A stretch of DNA of 64,000 bases from Pedobacter suwonensis (lineage in GTDB: Bacteria; Bacteroidota; Bacteroidia; Sphingobacteriales; Sphingobacteriaceae). The stretch lies in NCBI RefSeq assembly GCF_900111825.1, contig NZ_FOJM01000005.1, positions 186,001-250,000 on the forward strand. The letters run 5' to 3'. The notes beneath the pieces were generated by a model. It was given only the letters and a program-made list of their open reading frames with translations. It was not told the DNA's origin and made no database searches. How positions within the stretch are numbered: position 1 is the first letter of the stretch; the number at the start of each line of letters is the position of its first letter. Positions 35,859-44,448 of this stretch are shown here, piece after piece. Both the position numbers and the translations under genes were made by a program.

Positions 35859-36068
35859 GTACAGATAATTAATGGGTAAATTTTCCGGCGATACGAATTA
35901 TGAAATAACCAGAGGAGTTTAGGTTATGAATTCACCGAAATGTCTATTGCCGGACTTTCGTTTTATATTTTCAAAGTTAGTAAAATTATTTGATTCGTGT
36001 TATTCTTATCTAAATTGAGATCTTTTAGTTTATTTTTTGGAAATGTTCGTTCAGTGGTTCTTGGCTTG
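35859..36068. other. Intergenic DNA upstream of DUF4290, no gene seen
   Basis: The start region of the minus-strand DUF4290 gene and AT-rich sequence. I see no frame longer than chance and no clear promoter match. Confidence 0.4.
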
Positions 36069-36130
36069 TTCAGCCCCGTTATCCGCTATAGTCCTGATGA
36101 AGGATCAGGAGCTGCCGCTACTACCGGGTT
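36069..36130 (-). repeat. Diverged copy of the AAGCCCGG repeat family, copy 3
   Basis: On the minus strand the end reads GACTATAGCGGATAACGGGGCT, matching the 3' half of copies 1 and 2. The middle is diverged. Confidence 0.6.
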
Positions 36131-36212
36131 TATTAAACCAGGTGTTTTGCTCGTCCGAGAAACCTGGCCAGCTTGTCTATCGTCCTCGTTTGTAACGATG
36201 AAGGAAGAGAAT

Positions 36213-36386
36213 GGCAATTTCATTGCCTTAAGGCTGCCAATCGCATTGCAAATGCGGTTCTCACTAATCCTCGTTTTAAACGAGGACGATTTTGTGAGTG
36301 GCAATTTCATTGCCTTAATGCTACCAATCGCATTGCAAATGCGGATCTCGCTGATCCTCGTTTTCAATGAGGAATATTTGTGATAA
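36213..36386. repeat. Two tandem 87-bp units, each with three palindromes
   Basis: Unit 1 (36213-36299) and unit 2 (36300-36386) share most bases. Each holds GGCAATTTCATTGCC, CGCATTGCAAATGCG and a CCTCGTTTT-AACGAGG-type hairpin in the same order. This looks like a REP/BIME-like structure. No coding role is supported. Confidence 0.85.
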
Positions 36387-36391
36387 GTGCC

Positions 36392-36889
36392 TTAAACCTC
36401 ATCACTATTTTTCGGGTAATCAAAAAACACCAGTTCTCCCGTTCCTTTACTTACCATTTGCCATGAATCAAAAGGAAAAGAAATTAATACCATACCTGCA
36501 GTTGGAATGTTATAAATGTCGGCATCGCATAACTCGTTTGCAAAATCTGTAAAACCAGGATTATGACCAAACATCACGATATGATCCGCGCCATTATTCA
36601 AACGATTAACTACTTTAAGTAAAGCGGTGGTATTCGCCTCGTAAATAGATTCTTCGAACTGAATGTGGTCTATATTGTAGGCTTCTGCAAAATATTTAGC
36701 GGTAGATTTGGCTCTTTTTGCCGGGCTGCTTACCATCAGGTCGACGTTAAAACCGCGTTTGATTAATCTTTCGGCCATTTCTGGTGCATTTTCTTTGCCG
36801 CGTTTGTTCAATGGGCGATCGAAATCACGTAAATTTGTATTTCCCCAGTCCGATTTCCCGTGGCGGACGAGAAGTAATTGTTTAGCCAT
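36392..36889 (-). CDS. SixA-like histidine phosphatase
   Basis: A 165-residue phosphoglycerate-mutase-fold protein. LLLVRHGKSDW (about 5-15) holds the catalytic RHG, and MFGHNPGF is the second His motif. In E. coli SixA removes phosphate from His of a phosphotransfer domain. Here the substrate is not known. Its start overlaps the upstream glycosyltransferase gene by 8 bases. Confidence 0.9.
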   Translation of the reverse strand: MAKQLLLVRHGKSDWGNTNLRDFDRPLNKRGKENAPEMAERLIKRGFNVDLMVSSPAKRAKSTAKYFAEAYNIDHIQFEESIYEANTTALLKVVNRLNNGADHIVMFGHNPGFTDFANELCDADIYNIPTAGMVLISFPFDSWQMVSKGTGELVFFDYPKNSDEV

Positions 36890-37913
36890 TTAATTTCTCT
36901 TTGATTTTGTTAACAATGGTTTCAGGCTTAATCAAGTCCATACAGTTTTCAACACCGCAAAGGCAGGGTTTATTTCCATAAATAGAGTTTGGCCTTGCCG
37001 GATGATCAATCTGAATACAATCATTTTCTAGCTGTCCATATCCTAAAAAACCAGCGTAAGGATGGGTCGGCCCCCAGATAGATATGACAGGTATACCAAC
37101 AAGCGATGCCATATGCATGCCGGAGGAGTCCATGCTTAACATTAAATCTAAGTTGGAGATAATGGCAAGTTCTTCCGTTAAATTAAAGTTTCCAATTAAA
37201 TTATAAGTGTTCTGATACGTTTTGGCCCATTTTTCGGCAATGTCTTGCTCTGATTTACCACCTCCAAATATAAAGAGCTCATAACCTGATTGGCTTAATA
37301 AGGCAATCACTACTTCCATTTTTTCAAACGGATATACTTTATATATATGCTGTGCAAAAGGAGAGATGCCGATTTTTTTTGTGGTTTGATCGCTAAACAA
37401 TGCTTTTGCCTTTTCGGGTAAAGCCTGTGCTGACTTATTAATCCGATGACTAAGTTTAATGCTAAATTTTAATTCGCGGAAAACATCGGCATAACGCTCA
37501 ACAGTTTGTCTGAGCGGCTTAAATATCTTTTTATTGGCACGGGTTAAGGCTTTTTTTTCAGCTCTTCCTTTATCTATGCGTTTAATTTTTGTTCCTGTTA
37601 AACGAAAAAAAGTAGAAATTGCCCTGCTTCTTAAATTATCATGTAAATCGGCTATAGCATCTGGCTTGTAGCGGCGGAGTTCCTGATAAAGTTGATATAG
37701 TCCACTTATCCCTTTGTGGATGGTTTTTGGTTGGATAGGATGGAAAAGCAAGTTGGGAATATGTTCAAAAAAAGGTTTAAAAGCCGGCCGGCTAACCATA
37801 ATGAGCTCAACCGCAGGATTCTGCGCTCTAAATTCTTGTAAAACAGATGCCACCATGGCTACGTCACCCATTGCTGAAAAACGTAAAACGATTATTTTTT
37901 GGGTTGTTGACAT
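36882..37913 (-). CDS. Glycosyltransferase family 9 (heptosyltransferase-like)
   Basis: A 343-residue GT-B enzyme of the LPS heptosyltransferase family (GT9). IIVLRFSAMGDVAM is the N-terminal acceptor strand, and IGISPFA and MDSSGMHMASLVGIPVISIWG are the donor-binding strand and loop. It probably adds a sugar to the LPS core at the inner membrane. A longer start at 37934 reads into a dispersed repeat, so the ATG at 37913 is chosen. Confidence 0.88.
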   Translation of the reverse strand: MSTTQKIIVLRFSAMGDVAMVASVLQEFRAQNPAVELIMVSRPAFKPFFEHIPNLLFHPIQPKTIHKGISGLYQLYQELRRYKPDAIADLHDNLRSRAISTFFRLTGTKIKRIDKGRAEKKALTRANKKIFKPLRQTVERYADVFRELKFSIKLSHRINKSAQALPEKAKALFSDQTTKKIGISPFAQHIYKVYPFEKMEVVIALLSQSGYELFIFGGGKSEQDIAEKWAKTYQNTYNLIGNFNLTEELAIISNLDLMLSMDSSGMHMASLVGIPVISIWGPTHPYAGFLGYGQLENDCIQIDHPARPNSIYGNKPCLCGVENCMDLIKPETIVNKIKEKLNG

Positions 37914-37922
37914 GTTTTTCAA

Positions 37923-38028
37923 GTAGGTCGTCATTGCGAGAAGGCTTTTTCAGCCGACGAAGCAATCTTAAAACGATTGCTACTAGCGTGCGCATTAAGA
38001 TAGCTTCGTGCCTCGCAATGACGATTTG
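37923..38028. repeat. Dispersed palindrome CGTCATTGCGAG / CTCGCAATGACG
   Basis: The outer arms GTCATTGCGAG and CTCGCAATGAC are perfect complements about 100 bases apart, with further inner pairs (ACGAAGCAATC and GATAGCTTCGTG). It can fold as one long hairpin between two minus-strand genes. Confidence 0.85.
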
Positions 38029-38033
38029 AACTA

Positions 38034-38636
38034 TTATGCTTTATTATACAACACCGGATTTAAACTCGGGTCGTTATACATTTTCATTTGTTTATACACT
38101 TTCATGTATTTTTTGCCAGCTTCGATATCTGCGAGTAACTCATCAATACTGGTCGAAAGGTCTGCTCTTTGAGCTAGCAGTACATTGAGTTTAGTTTGGC
38201 ATTGCGCACGGTGTTCGGCAGATGCGCTTTCGCGTTCAGCTTCTTCCTGCATATGGTAAATTTTCAGGGCCAAAATAGAAAGCCTGTCTATTGCCCATGC
38301 CGGACTCTCCGTATTGATTTTTGCATCTGGCAAAGGCGTAATCCCTTGATAAAGGTTTAAGAAATAGCCATCAATAAACTCTACCATATCGGTACGTACC
38401 TGGTTTTGGGCGTCAATGCGTCTCTTCCAGCTCAAACCATCAACAGGATCAATCTGTGGATTGCGCACTACATCTTCCATGTGCCACTGAGCGGTATCAA
38501 TCCAGTTTTTGATATAAAATAGGTGCTCTAAAGTTTCGGCATCGTAAGGGTTTTCAACGGGGTGGTCAATATCATCAAATTTGTGATAGTCTGTAATAAC
38601 CTGATTAAATATGCGGTTGGCAATTTCACTGATCAT
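38034..38636 (-). CDS. DUF4254 protein
   Basis: A 200-residue mostly helical protein with the DUF4254 pattern: YHKFDDIDHPVENPYD near the start, then NWIDTAQWHMEDVVRNP and RIDAQNQVRTDMVE. It is typically encoded next to LPS glycosyltransferases, as here. No enzymatic motif is seen. Confidence 0.85.
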   Translation of the reverse strand: MISEIANRIFNQVITDYHKFDDIDHPVENPYDAETLEHLFYIKNWIDTAQWHMEDVVRNPQIDPVDGLSWKRRIDAQNQVRTDMVEFIDGYFLNLYQGITPLPDAKINTESPAWAIDRLSILALKIYHMQEEAERESASAEHRAQCQTKLNVLLAQRADLSTSIDELLADIEAGKKYMKVYKQMKMYNDPSLNPVLYNKA

Positions 38637-38783
38637 GGGGCAAAGATATTAAAAGATTTCTTATGGTTTAAATACGCAGATTTGGGGAACATACAGATTT
38701 TTCCTGACGGGATGATTACACAGATTAGGAGATTCCACCGATGTTTTTGAAGATATTTTAAACAAGCTTTCTTGAGTTCTGTT

Positions 38784-38868
38784 AAACCCTAAACCCTAAA
38801 CCCTAAACCCTAAACCCTAAACCCTAAACCCTAAACCCTAAACCCTAAACCCTAAACCCTAAACCTTC
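38784..38868. repeat. Telomere-like (AAACCCT)11 tandem array
   Basis: Eleven perfect AAACCCT units run from 38784 to 38860, then one degenerate unit AAACCTT. The minus strand is (AGGGTTT)n. The minus-strand polX stop codon TAG lies at 38859-38861, at the array edge. Confidence 0.97.
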
Positions 38869-40535
38869 TTACTATTAAAGTATGCAGTAATCTCCTCTAA
38901 GGTGAAAGCATTCAAACATTTGTCGGCGCTTAAACCGCCTTTGCGGGCTACTGAAATACCGTAATGCATGTCATGAAAACCTTCGGTACGGTGGGCATCG
39001 GGATTTACAGACAGTAATACACCTTTTTCAAGCGCATAGCGGTGCCAGCGCCAATCTAAATCTAAACGTAAGGGATTGGCATTGATTTCGATTACTACGC
39101 TATTGGCCGCACAGGCGTCGATAATTTTTTTATAATCAATAGGGTAGCCGGCCCTGCTCAATAACAAACGTCCGGTGGGATGTCCTAAGATAGTGGTATA
39201 GGGGTTTTCAATTGCTTTTAATAAACGGGCGGTTGCTTTGGCTTCATCCATACGGAGGTTACTGTGCACAGAAGCTACCACAAAATCGAATGTTTTAAGG
39301 ATGTCATCTGAATAATCGAGCGATCCATCGCTTAGAATATCACTTTCAATCCCTTTGAAAATTTTAAATGGAGCAAGTTTTTTATTTAATTCATCAATTT
39401 CCTGGTGTTGCGCAAAAACACGCTGTTCGTTTAATCCTTTGGCATAAACTGCGGTTTTAGAGTGGTCACAGATACCGAGATATTGAAGGTTTAAATTATC
39501 CTTACAATACAGCGCCATTTGCTCTAGTGTATGCACACCATCGCTCCAGGTAGAGTGGTTATGCAAACTACCCTTCAAATCCTCATATTGGATTAATGCT
39601 GGAAGTTTATTTGCTTTAGCCAGTTCAATTTCATCCAAATCTTCACGTAGCTCTGGCTCGATAAAAGCTAATCCAGCCTTACTGTAAATTTCTTCTTCAT
39701 TTGTGAAAGGGCCGTTGCCTGCTAAAGCCAGTACTTTTTCAACGTGTTCTTTATTTCCGGTTAAGGCAAACCATTCTAAATAAAAGGCTGATCTTTCCGT
39801 CACATAGATTTTGATCCTGAGTCCGGCCTCAGTGGTACAAATGTAAGATTGCTCCGCTTCAATAAGAGAAAGTTGTTCAAACGAAGGCAAATTTTGCTTT
39901 ATGGCATCAATATGTTCTGTACCAATCACCATTTCGAGTTCATCAATAATCTCATATGCACGGCGGTACTGACCAGCAAAGCCTAAAAGTGCAGTTTGGT
40001 CAATTTTTTCGGCCCAACCTGCAAGTTGTGTAAACAAGGTTTTAGCAAATCCTTCTACCTGTGCATATAAAAATCTGCCGTTGGCAGCCAGTTTAAATTC
40101 AATGGCATTTTTAATTTCTTCCTGCGTTTTTAAACCAAAACCCTTGGCTTCAATCAATCGGTTTTCATTGCAGGCGTAATATAGTTCACCGATATTTTCA
40201 ATTCCCAGCGTACGCCAGATGATGAATATTTTTTTTGGTCCGATGCCTTTTATACCCAGCATTTCTACCACACCTTCGGGTGTTCTTTGGAGTATTTCAT
40301 TAAGCTCTTGTAGTTCTCCTGTTTGAAGAAGTTCTATGATTTTAGAAGCCAACCCTTTACCTATACCATCAATTTTATCCAGTTCATCCAGAGGTTTGTC
40401 TTTTAAGGCAAAAGGCAGTTTATCTATCTTAAAGTAAGCATTGGCCACTGATTTTATCTTGAAGGGATTTTCTTCATGCAGTTCCATGAGCTGCGATAAG
40501 AGACGTAAGGTGCGGGCGATGGTCTTGTTTTCCAT
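38859..40535 (-). CDS. PolX-like HhH/PHP protein with degenerate polymerase core
   Basis: A 558-residue member of the bacterial PolX family. It has N-terminal HhH motifs (KIDGIGKGLASK, GIKGIGPKK), a polymerase-beta-like core (about 150-310) and a C-terminal PHP phosphoesterase (HNHSTWSDG near 325, ILGHPTG, NPDAHRTEG), whose metal ligands look intact. In the core the motif GSLRR reads GQYRR and the catalytic D-x-D reads E-L-E (199-201); the third Asp position is Lys (242). So only the PHP nuclease side seems active. The longer start at 40598 is less likely than MENKTIARTL. Confidence 0.86.
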   Translation of the reverse strand: MENKTIARTLRLLSQLMELHEENPFKIKSVANAYFKIDKLPFALKDKPLDELDKIDGIGKGLASKIIELLQTGELQELNEILQRTPEGVVEMLGIKGIGPKKIFIIWRTLGIENIGELYYACNENRLIEAKGFGLKTQEEIKNAIEFKLAANGRFLYAQVEGFAKTLFTQLAGWAEKIDQTALLGFAGQYRRAYEIIDELEMVIGTEHIDAIKQNLPSFEQLSLIEAEQSYICTTEAGLRIKIYVTERSAFYLEWFALTGNKEHVEKVLALAGNGPFTNEEEIYSKAGLAFIEPELREDLDEIELAKANKLPALIQYEDLKGSLHNHSTWSDGVHTLEQMALYCKDNLNLQYLGICDHSKTAVYAKGLNEQRVFAQHQEIDELNKKLAPFKIFKGIESDILSDGSLDYSDDILKTFDFVVASVHSNLRMDEAKATARLLKAIENPYTTILGHPTGRLLLSRAGYPIDYKKIIDACAANSVVIEINANPLRLDLDWRWHRYALEKGVLLSVNPDAHRTEGFHDMHYGISVARKGGLSADKCLNAFTLEEITAYFNSKKV

Positions 40536-40624
40536 AAAGGGTAAAATTAGGAAATAATGCCTCAAATTTTGATCATGCTGATCAGTTTCTAAACACAATT
40601 TTCTTAAAGCGTTGTTTTACACTC

Positions 40625-41254
40625 ATGAAAATTACAAAAACAGTCCTTTTAGGGTTAAGTATAAGTTTCCTTGCTTGTCAATCTGAAAGGGAAACTGATG
40701 AAAATAAACCAGATTCGTTAACAGGTACTACTTCTGTTTCCGCACAAGCGGTTGATGAACGGTTCCTGGTTGTCGCAGGTCATTCAATAGGAGAGATAAG
40801 TCTTGGCGAAGATATGCAGCAGGTAAGCGCAAAACTTGGAAGACCTGATTTTAGCGATGCAGCCATGGGCAAAGCCTGGGGAATTTGGTACAGCAGCGAT
40901 TCAACAGCCAACGGAAAGAATGAGGTGGCTATTTATTCTTCTTACCGGGATACCAGTATGCAGGTGAAAGATGTAAAGCAGATCAGGATCACTTCAAATG
41001 AATTTAAAACAAGGGATGGTCTAGCTACCGGCGTTAGTTTGGAGGACACTAAGCTGAAAATCCAGGGTATTAACAAACTTTACGCTTATCTGAATGAAAA
41101 AAAAGATACGGTAGTTGTTTATGATGCGAAAAAAGAGGGGATCGGTTTTGAGTTTTTAAAAGGGAAAAGCATTGCCTTAACGGTACATCCGGCAAATATT
41201 GCGCTTAACCAAACTTATCTGACCTTGCACCCGGAATGGAAACTGATTAATTAG
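40625..41254 (+). CDS. Lipoprotein, function unknown
   Basis: A 209-residue lipoprotein (KTVLLGLSISFLACQSE, lipobox FLAC at about 15-18). The mature part has a charged linker rich in Glu, Asp and Thr (about 20-40), then a globular domain with repeats of GHSIGEISLGEDM and strand-rich segments. No known family is recognised. It diverges from polX. Confidence 0.7.
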   Translation: MKITKTVLLGLSISFLACQSERETDENKPDSLTGTTSVSAQAVDERFLVVAGHSIGEISLGEDMQQVSAKLGRPDFSDAAMGKAWGIWYSSDSTANGKNEVAIYSSYRDTSMQVKDVKQIRITSNEFKTRDGLATGVSLEDTKLKIQGINKLYAYLNEKKDTVVVYDAKKEGIGFEFLKGKSIALTVHPANIALNQTYLTLHPEWKLIN

Positions 41255-41256
41255 GG

Positions 41257-41324
41257 ATAAAGTAAAATGTAAAATGGAATAGGGGGTAGCTCCGTCTTCC
41301 ATTTTACATCCTCTCCATCTTACA
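41257..41324. repeat. Inverted repeat AATGTAAAATGGAA / TTCCATTTTACAT
   Basis: GTAAAATGGAA (left) and TTCCATTTTAC (right) pair across a 16-base loop; the right side extends with a TCCATCTTACATT word. It may also serve as a terminator for either flanking gene. Confidence 0.7.
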
Positions 41325-43091
41325 TTATTTTATAACTGCTTCAAATGGCATCCTGGCCTGTATTCCAGAGCTTGCCATCACTTTTTTCATCTGTTGGTAA
41401 AACATATAATTATCGCCCAGTTCCTGTTTGGTATAATAGGTTTTAATCTTGTCTGTACCTTCATCCAATAACGATTTCCATGGGTCTATTACATCCGGAT
41501 ATTCCACTACCTTATAATCCTTTAGTTTTGCTTTTTTGGCCGCGGACTTAATGGCATCTTTAAAACCTCCGATTCTATCAGCCAGTCCAATTTGAACGGC
41601 ATCTGTACCAATCCAAACGTGTCCACCGCCAATACTGTCGATATAGGCTTTACTTTTTTTTCTGCCATCGGCCACACGACTTACAAAACCACTATAAACC
41701 CTGTTCAGTTCATTTTGAATAATAAATCTTTCGCCTTCAGTCATCGGGCGGTTAGTGGCCATGATATCTGCATATTTACCCGTCTTCACACCATCAAATG
41801 TAATTCCCAGTTTGTTGGTCATTAAATTTTGGAAATTTGGAATAATGCCAAACACCCCTATCGAACCGGTAATGGTATTCGGCTGTACAAAAATGCTGTC
41901 GGCAGCGCAACCAATATAATAACCACCTGAAGCGGCCACATCGCCGAAAGATGCAATAACCGGTTTTTCTTTTCTGGTTAACACAACCTCTCTCCATATG
42001 ACGTCAGAAGCTAAAGCACTGCCTCCGGGTGAGTTGATGCGGAGTACAACTGCTTTAATATCATCATCTAAACGTGCCTTCCTGATTGCCCTGGAAATGC
42101 GCTCCGAGCCGATCTGGTTGTCAGAACCTTCGCCGCCATTAATTTCACCATTGGCGTAAATTACCGCAACTTTGTCTTTACCTTCTCCGGTATCGCTATT
42201 ATTCTTCGCATAATCGTTAATCGAAACAGAACGGATATTCTCTCCTCTGGTTCTGCCGGATAATCCTTTTAATTCCTCTAAAATCTGATCTTTATATTTT
42301 AAAGCATCGATCATTTTAAAGTTTACTGCATCTTGCGGCTGTCGTATTTTGTAATTATCAGCGATGTTATACAGGCTATCTTTCTGGATATTTCTGCTTT
42401 CGGCAATATCACTTAAGAATGTATTATATAATCCACCAACATAAGCCGTTACCTGCTTACGGTTGTAATCGCTCATTTTATCTAAAATAAAAGGCTCAAC
42501 GGCACTTTTGTAGTTTCCAACACGAATTACCTGCATTTCTACACCAACTTTTTCTAATGTGCCTTTAAAAAAAGTAAGTTCTGAGCTGAAACCTTTAAAT
42601 TCTAAAGCCCCCTCAGGATTTAAATATACTTTATCAGCAACTGAAGCCAAATAATAGGCTCCCTGGGTATATACTTCGCTATAAGCAATGATTTTTTTAT
42701 GCGATTTTTTAAAATCAATCAGTGCATTTCTAACCTCGCGTAAAGTAGCAAAACCTGCATTCGGACTGCTTACATTCAAATAGATACATTTAATATTATC
42801 GTCTGTTTTGGCTTTCTGCAACGCCTTTAGGAAGTCGTTCAGGCCTATCGCATCTTTTTCATCACCACCAACAATTGGCAGGTTACCAAATGTTTTTTTT
42901 GGCGTACGTTCTGTAATGGCTTGATCTAGATTTAGGAATAATACTGAATTGTTAGAAACCGTAATGGTTTTGTCAGTATCAATAGAAGATACTAATCCCA
43001 CTACAACGATGAAGCAGATTACAAAAACGATTATGATTGATAAGAAAAAGCCCAACATGGAGGCAAATAAATACTTAAAGAATTCTCTCAT
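41325..43091 (-). CDS. sppA: Signal peptide peptidase SppA, 67K type
   Basis: Membrane-anchored tandem S49 protease of 588 residues (E. coli form is 618) that degrades leftover signal peptides. One N-terminal helix (about 12-34) is followed by the first S49 domain, with the catalytic Lys195 in GNYKSAVEPF, and a second domain with nucleophile Ser388 in DVAASGGYY. Both residues of the Ser-Lys dyad are present. The start is 38 bases from folK on the other strand. Confidence 0.95.
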   Translation of the reverse strand: MREFFKYLFASMLGFFLSIIIVFVICFIVVVGLVSSIDTDKTITVSNNSVLFLNLDQAITERTPKKTFGNLPIVGGDEKDAIGLNDFLKALQKAKTDDNIKCIYLNVSSPNAGFATLREVRNALIDFKKSHKKIIAYSEVYTQGAYYLASVADKVYLNPEGALEFKGFSSELTFFKGTLEKVGVEMQVIRVGNYKSAVEPFILDKMSDYNRKQVTAYVGGLYNTFLSDIAESRNIQKDSLYNIADNYKIRQPQDAVNFKMIDALKYKDQILEELKGLSGRTRGENIRSVSINDYAKNNSDTGEGKDKVAVIYANGEINGGEGSDNQIGSERISRAIRKARLDDDIKAVVLRINSPGGSALASDVIWREVVLTRKEKPVIASFGDVAASGGYYIGCAADSIFVQPNTITGSIGVFGIIPNFQNLMTNKLGITFDGVKTGKYADIMATNRPMTEGERFIIQNELNRVYSGFVSRVADGRKKSKAYIDSIGGGHVWIGTDAVQIGLADRIGGFKDAIKSAAKKAKLKDYKVVEYPDVIDPWKSLLDEGTDKIKTYYTKQELGDNYMFYQQMKKVMASSGIQARMPFEAVIK

Positions 43092-43099
43092 TTAAATTT

Positions 43100-43107
43100 T
43101 AATTTTG
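43100..43107 (+). promoter_or_regulatory. -7 box TAATTTTG for folK
   Basis: TAATTTTG matches TAnnTTTG and lies 22 bases before the folK ATG. The -33 is unclear. Confidence 0.5.
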
Positions 43108-43129
43108 TGCTGTAAAGATATAAAAATAC

Positions 43130-43636
43130 ATGATGCTTAATCAAGCTTTAGAGTACCATACGGCTTATTTGTTACTAGGTGGGAATTTAGGCGATAGAGT
43201 GGCAAATCTGAAAAAAGCCATTGAACTGTTGAATGATAAAGTGGGCGGGGTTTTATCCGTTTCATCCCTTTATGAAACGGCTGCCTGGGGCAAAACCGAC
43301 CAGCCTGCATTTTTAAACCAGGCTGTTGCTTTGCAAACCCGTTTAAGTGCTTTGGAGGTTTTGGATTTTGCATTAAATATTGAGCAGGAGCTGGGGAGGG
43401 TGAGGAAAGATAAATGGGGGGAGCGTTTAATTGATATTGATCTTATCCTTTTTGGAAATCAGGTGATCAACATTCCCGATAAACTTCAGGTGCCTCATCC
43501 GCATATGCAGCATAGAAAATTTGTGATGGAACCTTTGGCTGAGATTGCCCCTGATGTTTTGCATCCTGTGCTTGGAGAAACCATGTTGTCGATCTGCCGA
43601 AATATAAGCGATCCGCTTGAGGTTAAAAAGTTTTAA
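43130..43636 (+). CDS. folK: HPPK, folate biosynthesis pyrophosphokinase
   Basis: 2-amino-4-hydroxy-6-hydroxymethyldihydropteridine pyrophosphokinase (EC 2.7.6.3), 168 residues. LLLGGNLGDR, QPAFLNQAV and RLIDIDLILFG are the family signatures, the last holding the Asp-x-Asp metal site. It attaches pyrophosphate to the pterin before condensation with pABA. No folP or folB is close. The double ATG start makes the exact first residue uncertain. Confidence 0.95.
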   Translation: MMLNQALEYHTAYLLLGGNLGDRVANLKKAIELLNDKVGGVLSVSSLYETAAWGKTDQPAFLNQAVALQTRLSALEVLDFALNIEQELGRVRKDKWGERLIDIDLILFGNQVINIPDKLQVPHPHMQHRKFVMEPLAEIAPDVLHPVLGETMLSICRNISDPLEVKKF

Positions 43637-43687
43637 TTGGTCAAGAATAGCTAAATCATTCAGCCAATCCTATACGTAAGGGAAAGA

Positions 43688-44383
43688 CTAAATCCTCTGA
43701 TCTGGCGTTGTTCCTTTAAAATGAAGAAAAGATAAAGCAATATACAGTATCAATACAAAAGGTATCGCCGCAAATTGCAGAAATGCAATTAATATGGCCG
43801 AGAGCATGAGGAAAATAAATTTGATTTTATTTTTCGCCCAGCTCAAATTGCTAAATTTTAAAGAGAATATTTTTATTTCGCTTACCAGTAAAAAGCTGGT
43901 GATCGCCGTAATAGCAATCAGCAAAATGCTGGAGGAAATAATCTGTGGATAATCATGCGCAATAAAAGGCAGCGAACAGATGAATAGGGTATTCATTGGC
44001 GTATTTAAGCCAATAAAATCTTCCGTTTGCCGGCTATCGTTGTTGAATTTTGCCAATCTGATTGCAGAGAAAACTGTGATGATAAAACCCAGGTAGGGAA
44101 GGTATTCAGAAGAATAGTCACTTGCTTTTAGTAAATGAAAAATAATCACCCCAGGTAAAAAGCCAAAACTCACCATATCCGCCAAAGAATCCAGATCTTT
44201 CCCTATGGCCGATTTAACATTTAATAAACGGGCAACCATACCATCAAAAAAATCAAATATTCCGGATAAAATAACGAAATAAGCTGTGGTTTCTAAATGA
44301 TCTTTAAATGCAAAAACGATCCCGATGCAGCCAGAAAAAAGATTTGCACAGGTAATCGCATTAGGAAGATTTTTTTTTAACAT
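43688..44383 (-). CDS. pssA: CDP-diacylglycerol-serine O-phosphatidyltransferase
   Basis: Membrane enzyme of 231 residues with the CDP-alcohol phosphatidyltransferase motif DGMVARLL...GKDLDSLAD, which holds all three Asp residues. About seven helices are predicted. The product, phosphatidylserine, leads to phosphatidylethanolamine. A start at 44404 runs into a GGGTTAGGCGC repeat, so the ATG at 44383 is used. The gene follows rho on the same strand. Confidence 0.93.
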   Translation of the reverse strand: MLKKNLPNAITCANLFSGCIGIVFAFKDHLETTAYFVILSGIFDFFDGMVARLLNVKSAIGKDLDSLADMVSFGFLPGVIIFHLLKASDYSSEYLPYLGFIITVFSAIRLAKFNNDSRQTEDFIGLNTPMNTLFICSLPFIAHDYPQIISSSILLIAITAITSFLLVSEIKIFSLKFSNLSWAKNKIKFIFLMLSAILIAFLQFAAIPFVLILYIALSFLHFKGTTPDQRI

Positions 44384-44448
44384 GGGGTTAGGCGCTAAGC
44401 GCATGGGGTTTGAAACGCATTACTCCAAACCCCAAACGCCAAACTTAT
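44384..44448. repeat. Palindromic spacer with AACCCCAAACGCC words
   Basis: GGGGTTAGGCGCTAAGCGC faces CCCCAAACGCCAAAC, another member of the TTTGGCG/CGCCAAA spacer family. Confidence 0.55.

Noticed and set aside
36086..36367. 93-residue minus-strand ORF with an internal repeat
   Set aside because: The protein repeat is only the translation of the two 87-bp palindromic units.
36213..36386. CRISPR array
   Set aside because: Only two adjacent 87-bp units without spacers, no cas genes in the window.
38784..38868. True telomere or linear chromosome end
   Set aside because: Genes continue on both sides and the array is only 11 units; it is an internal repeat.
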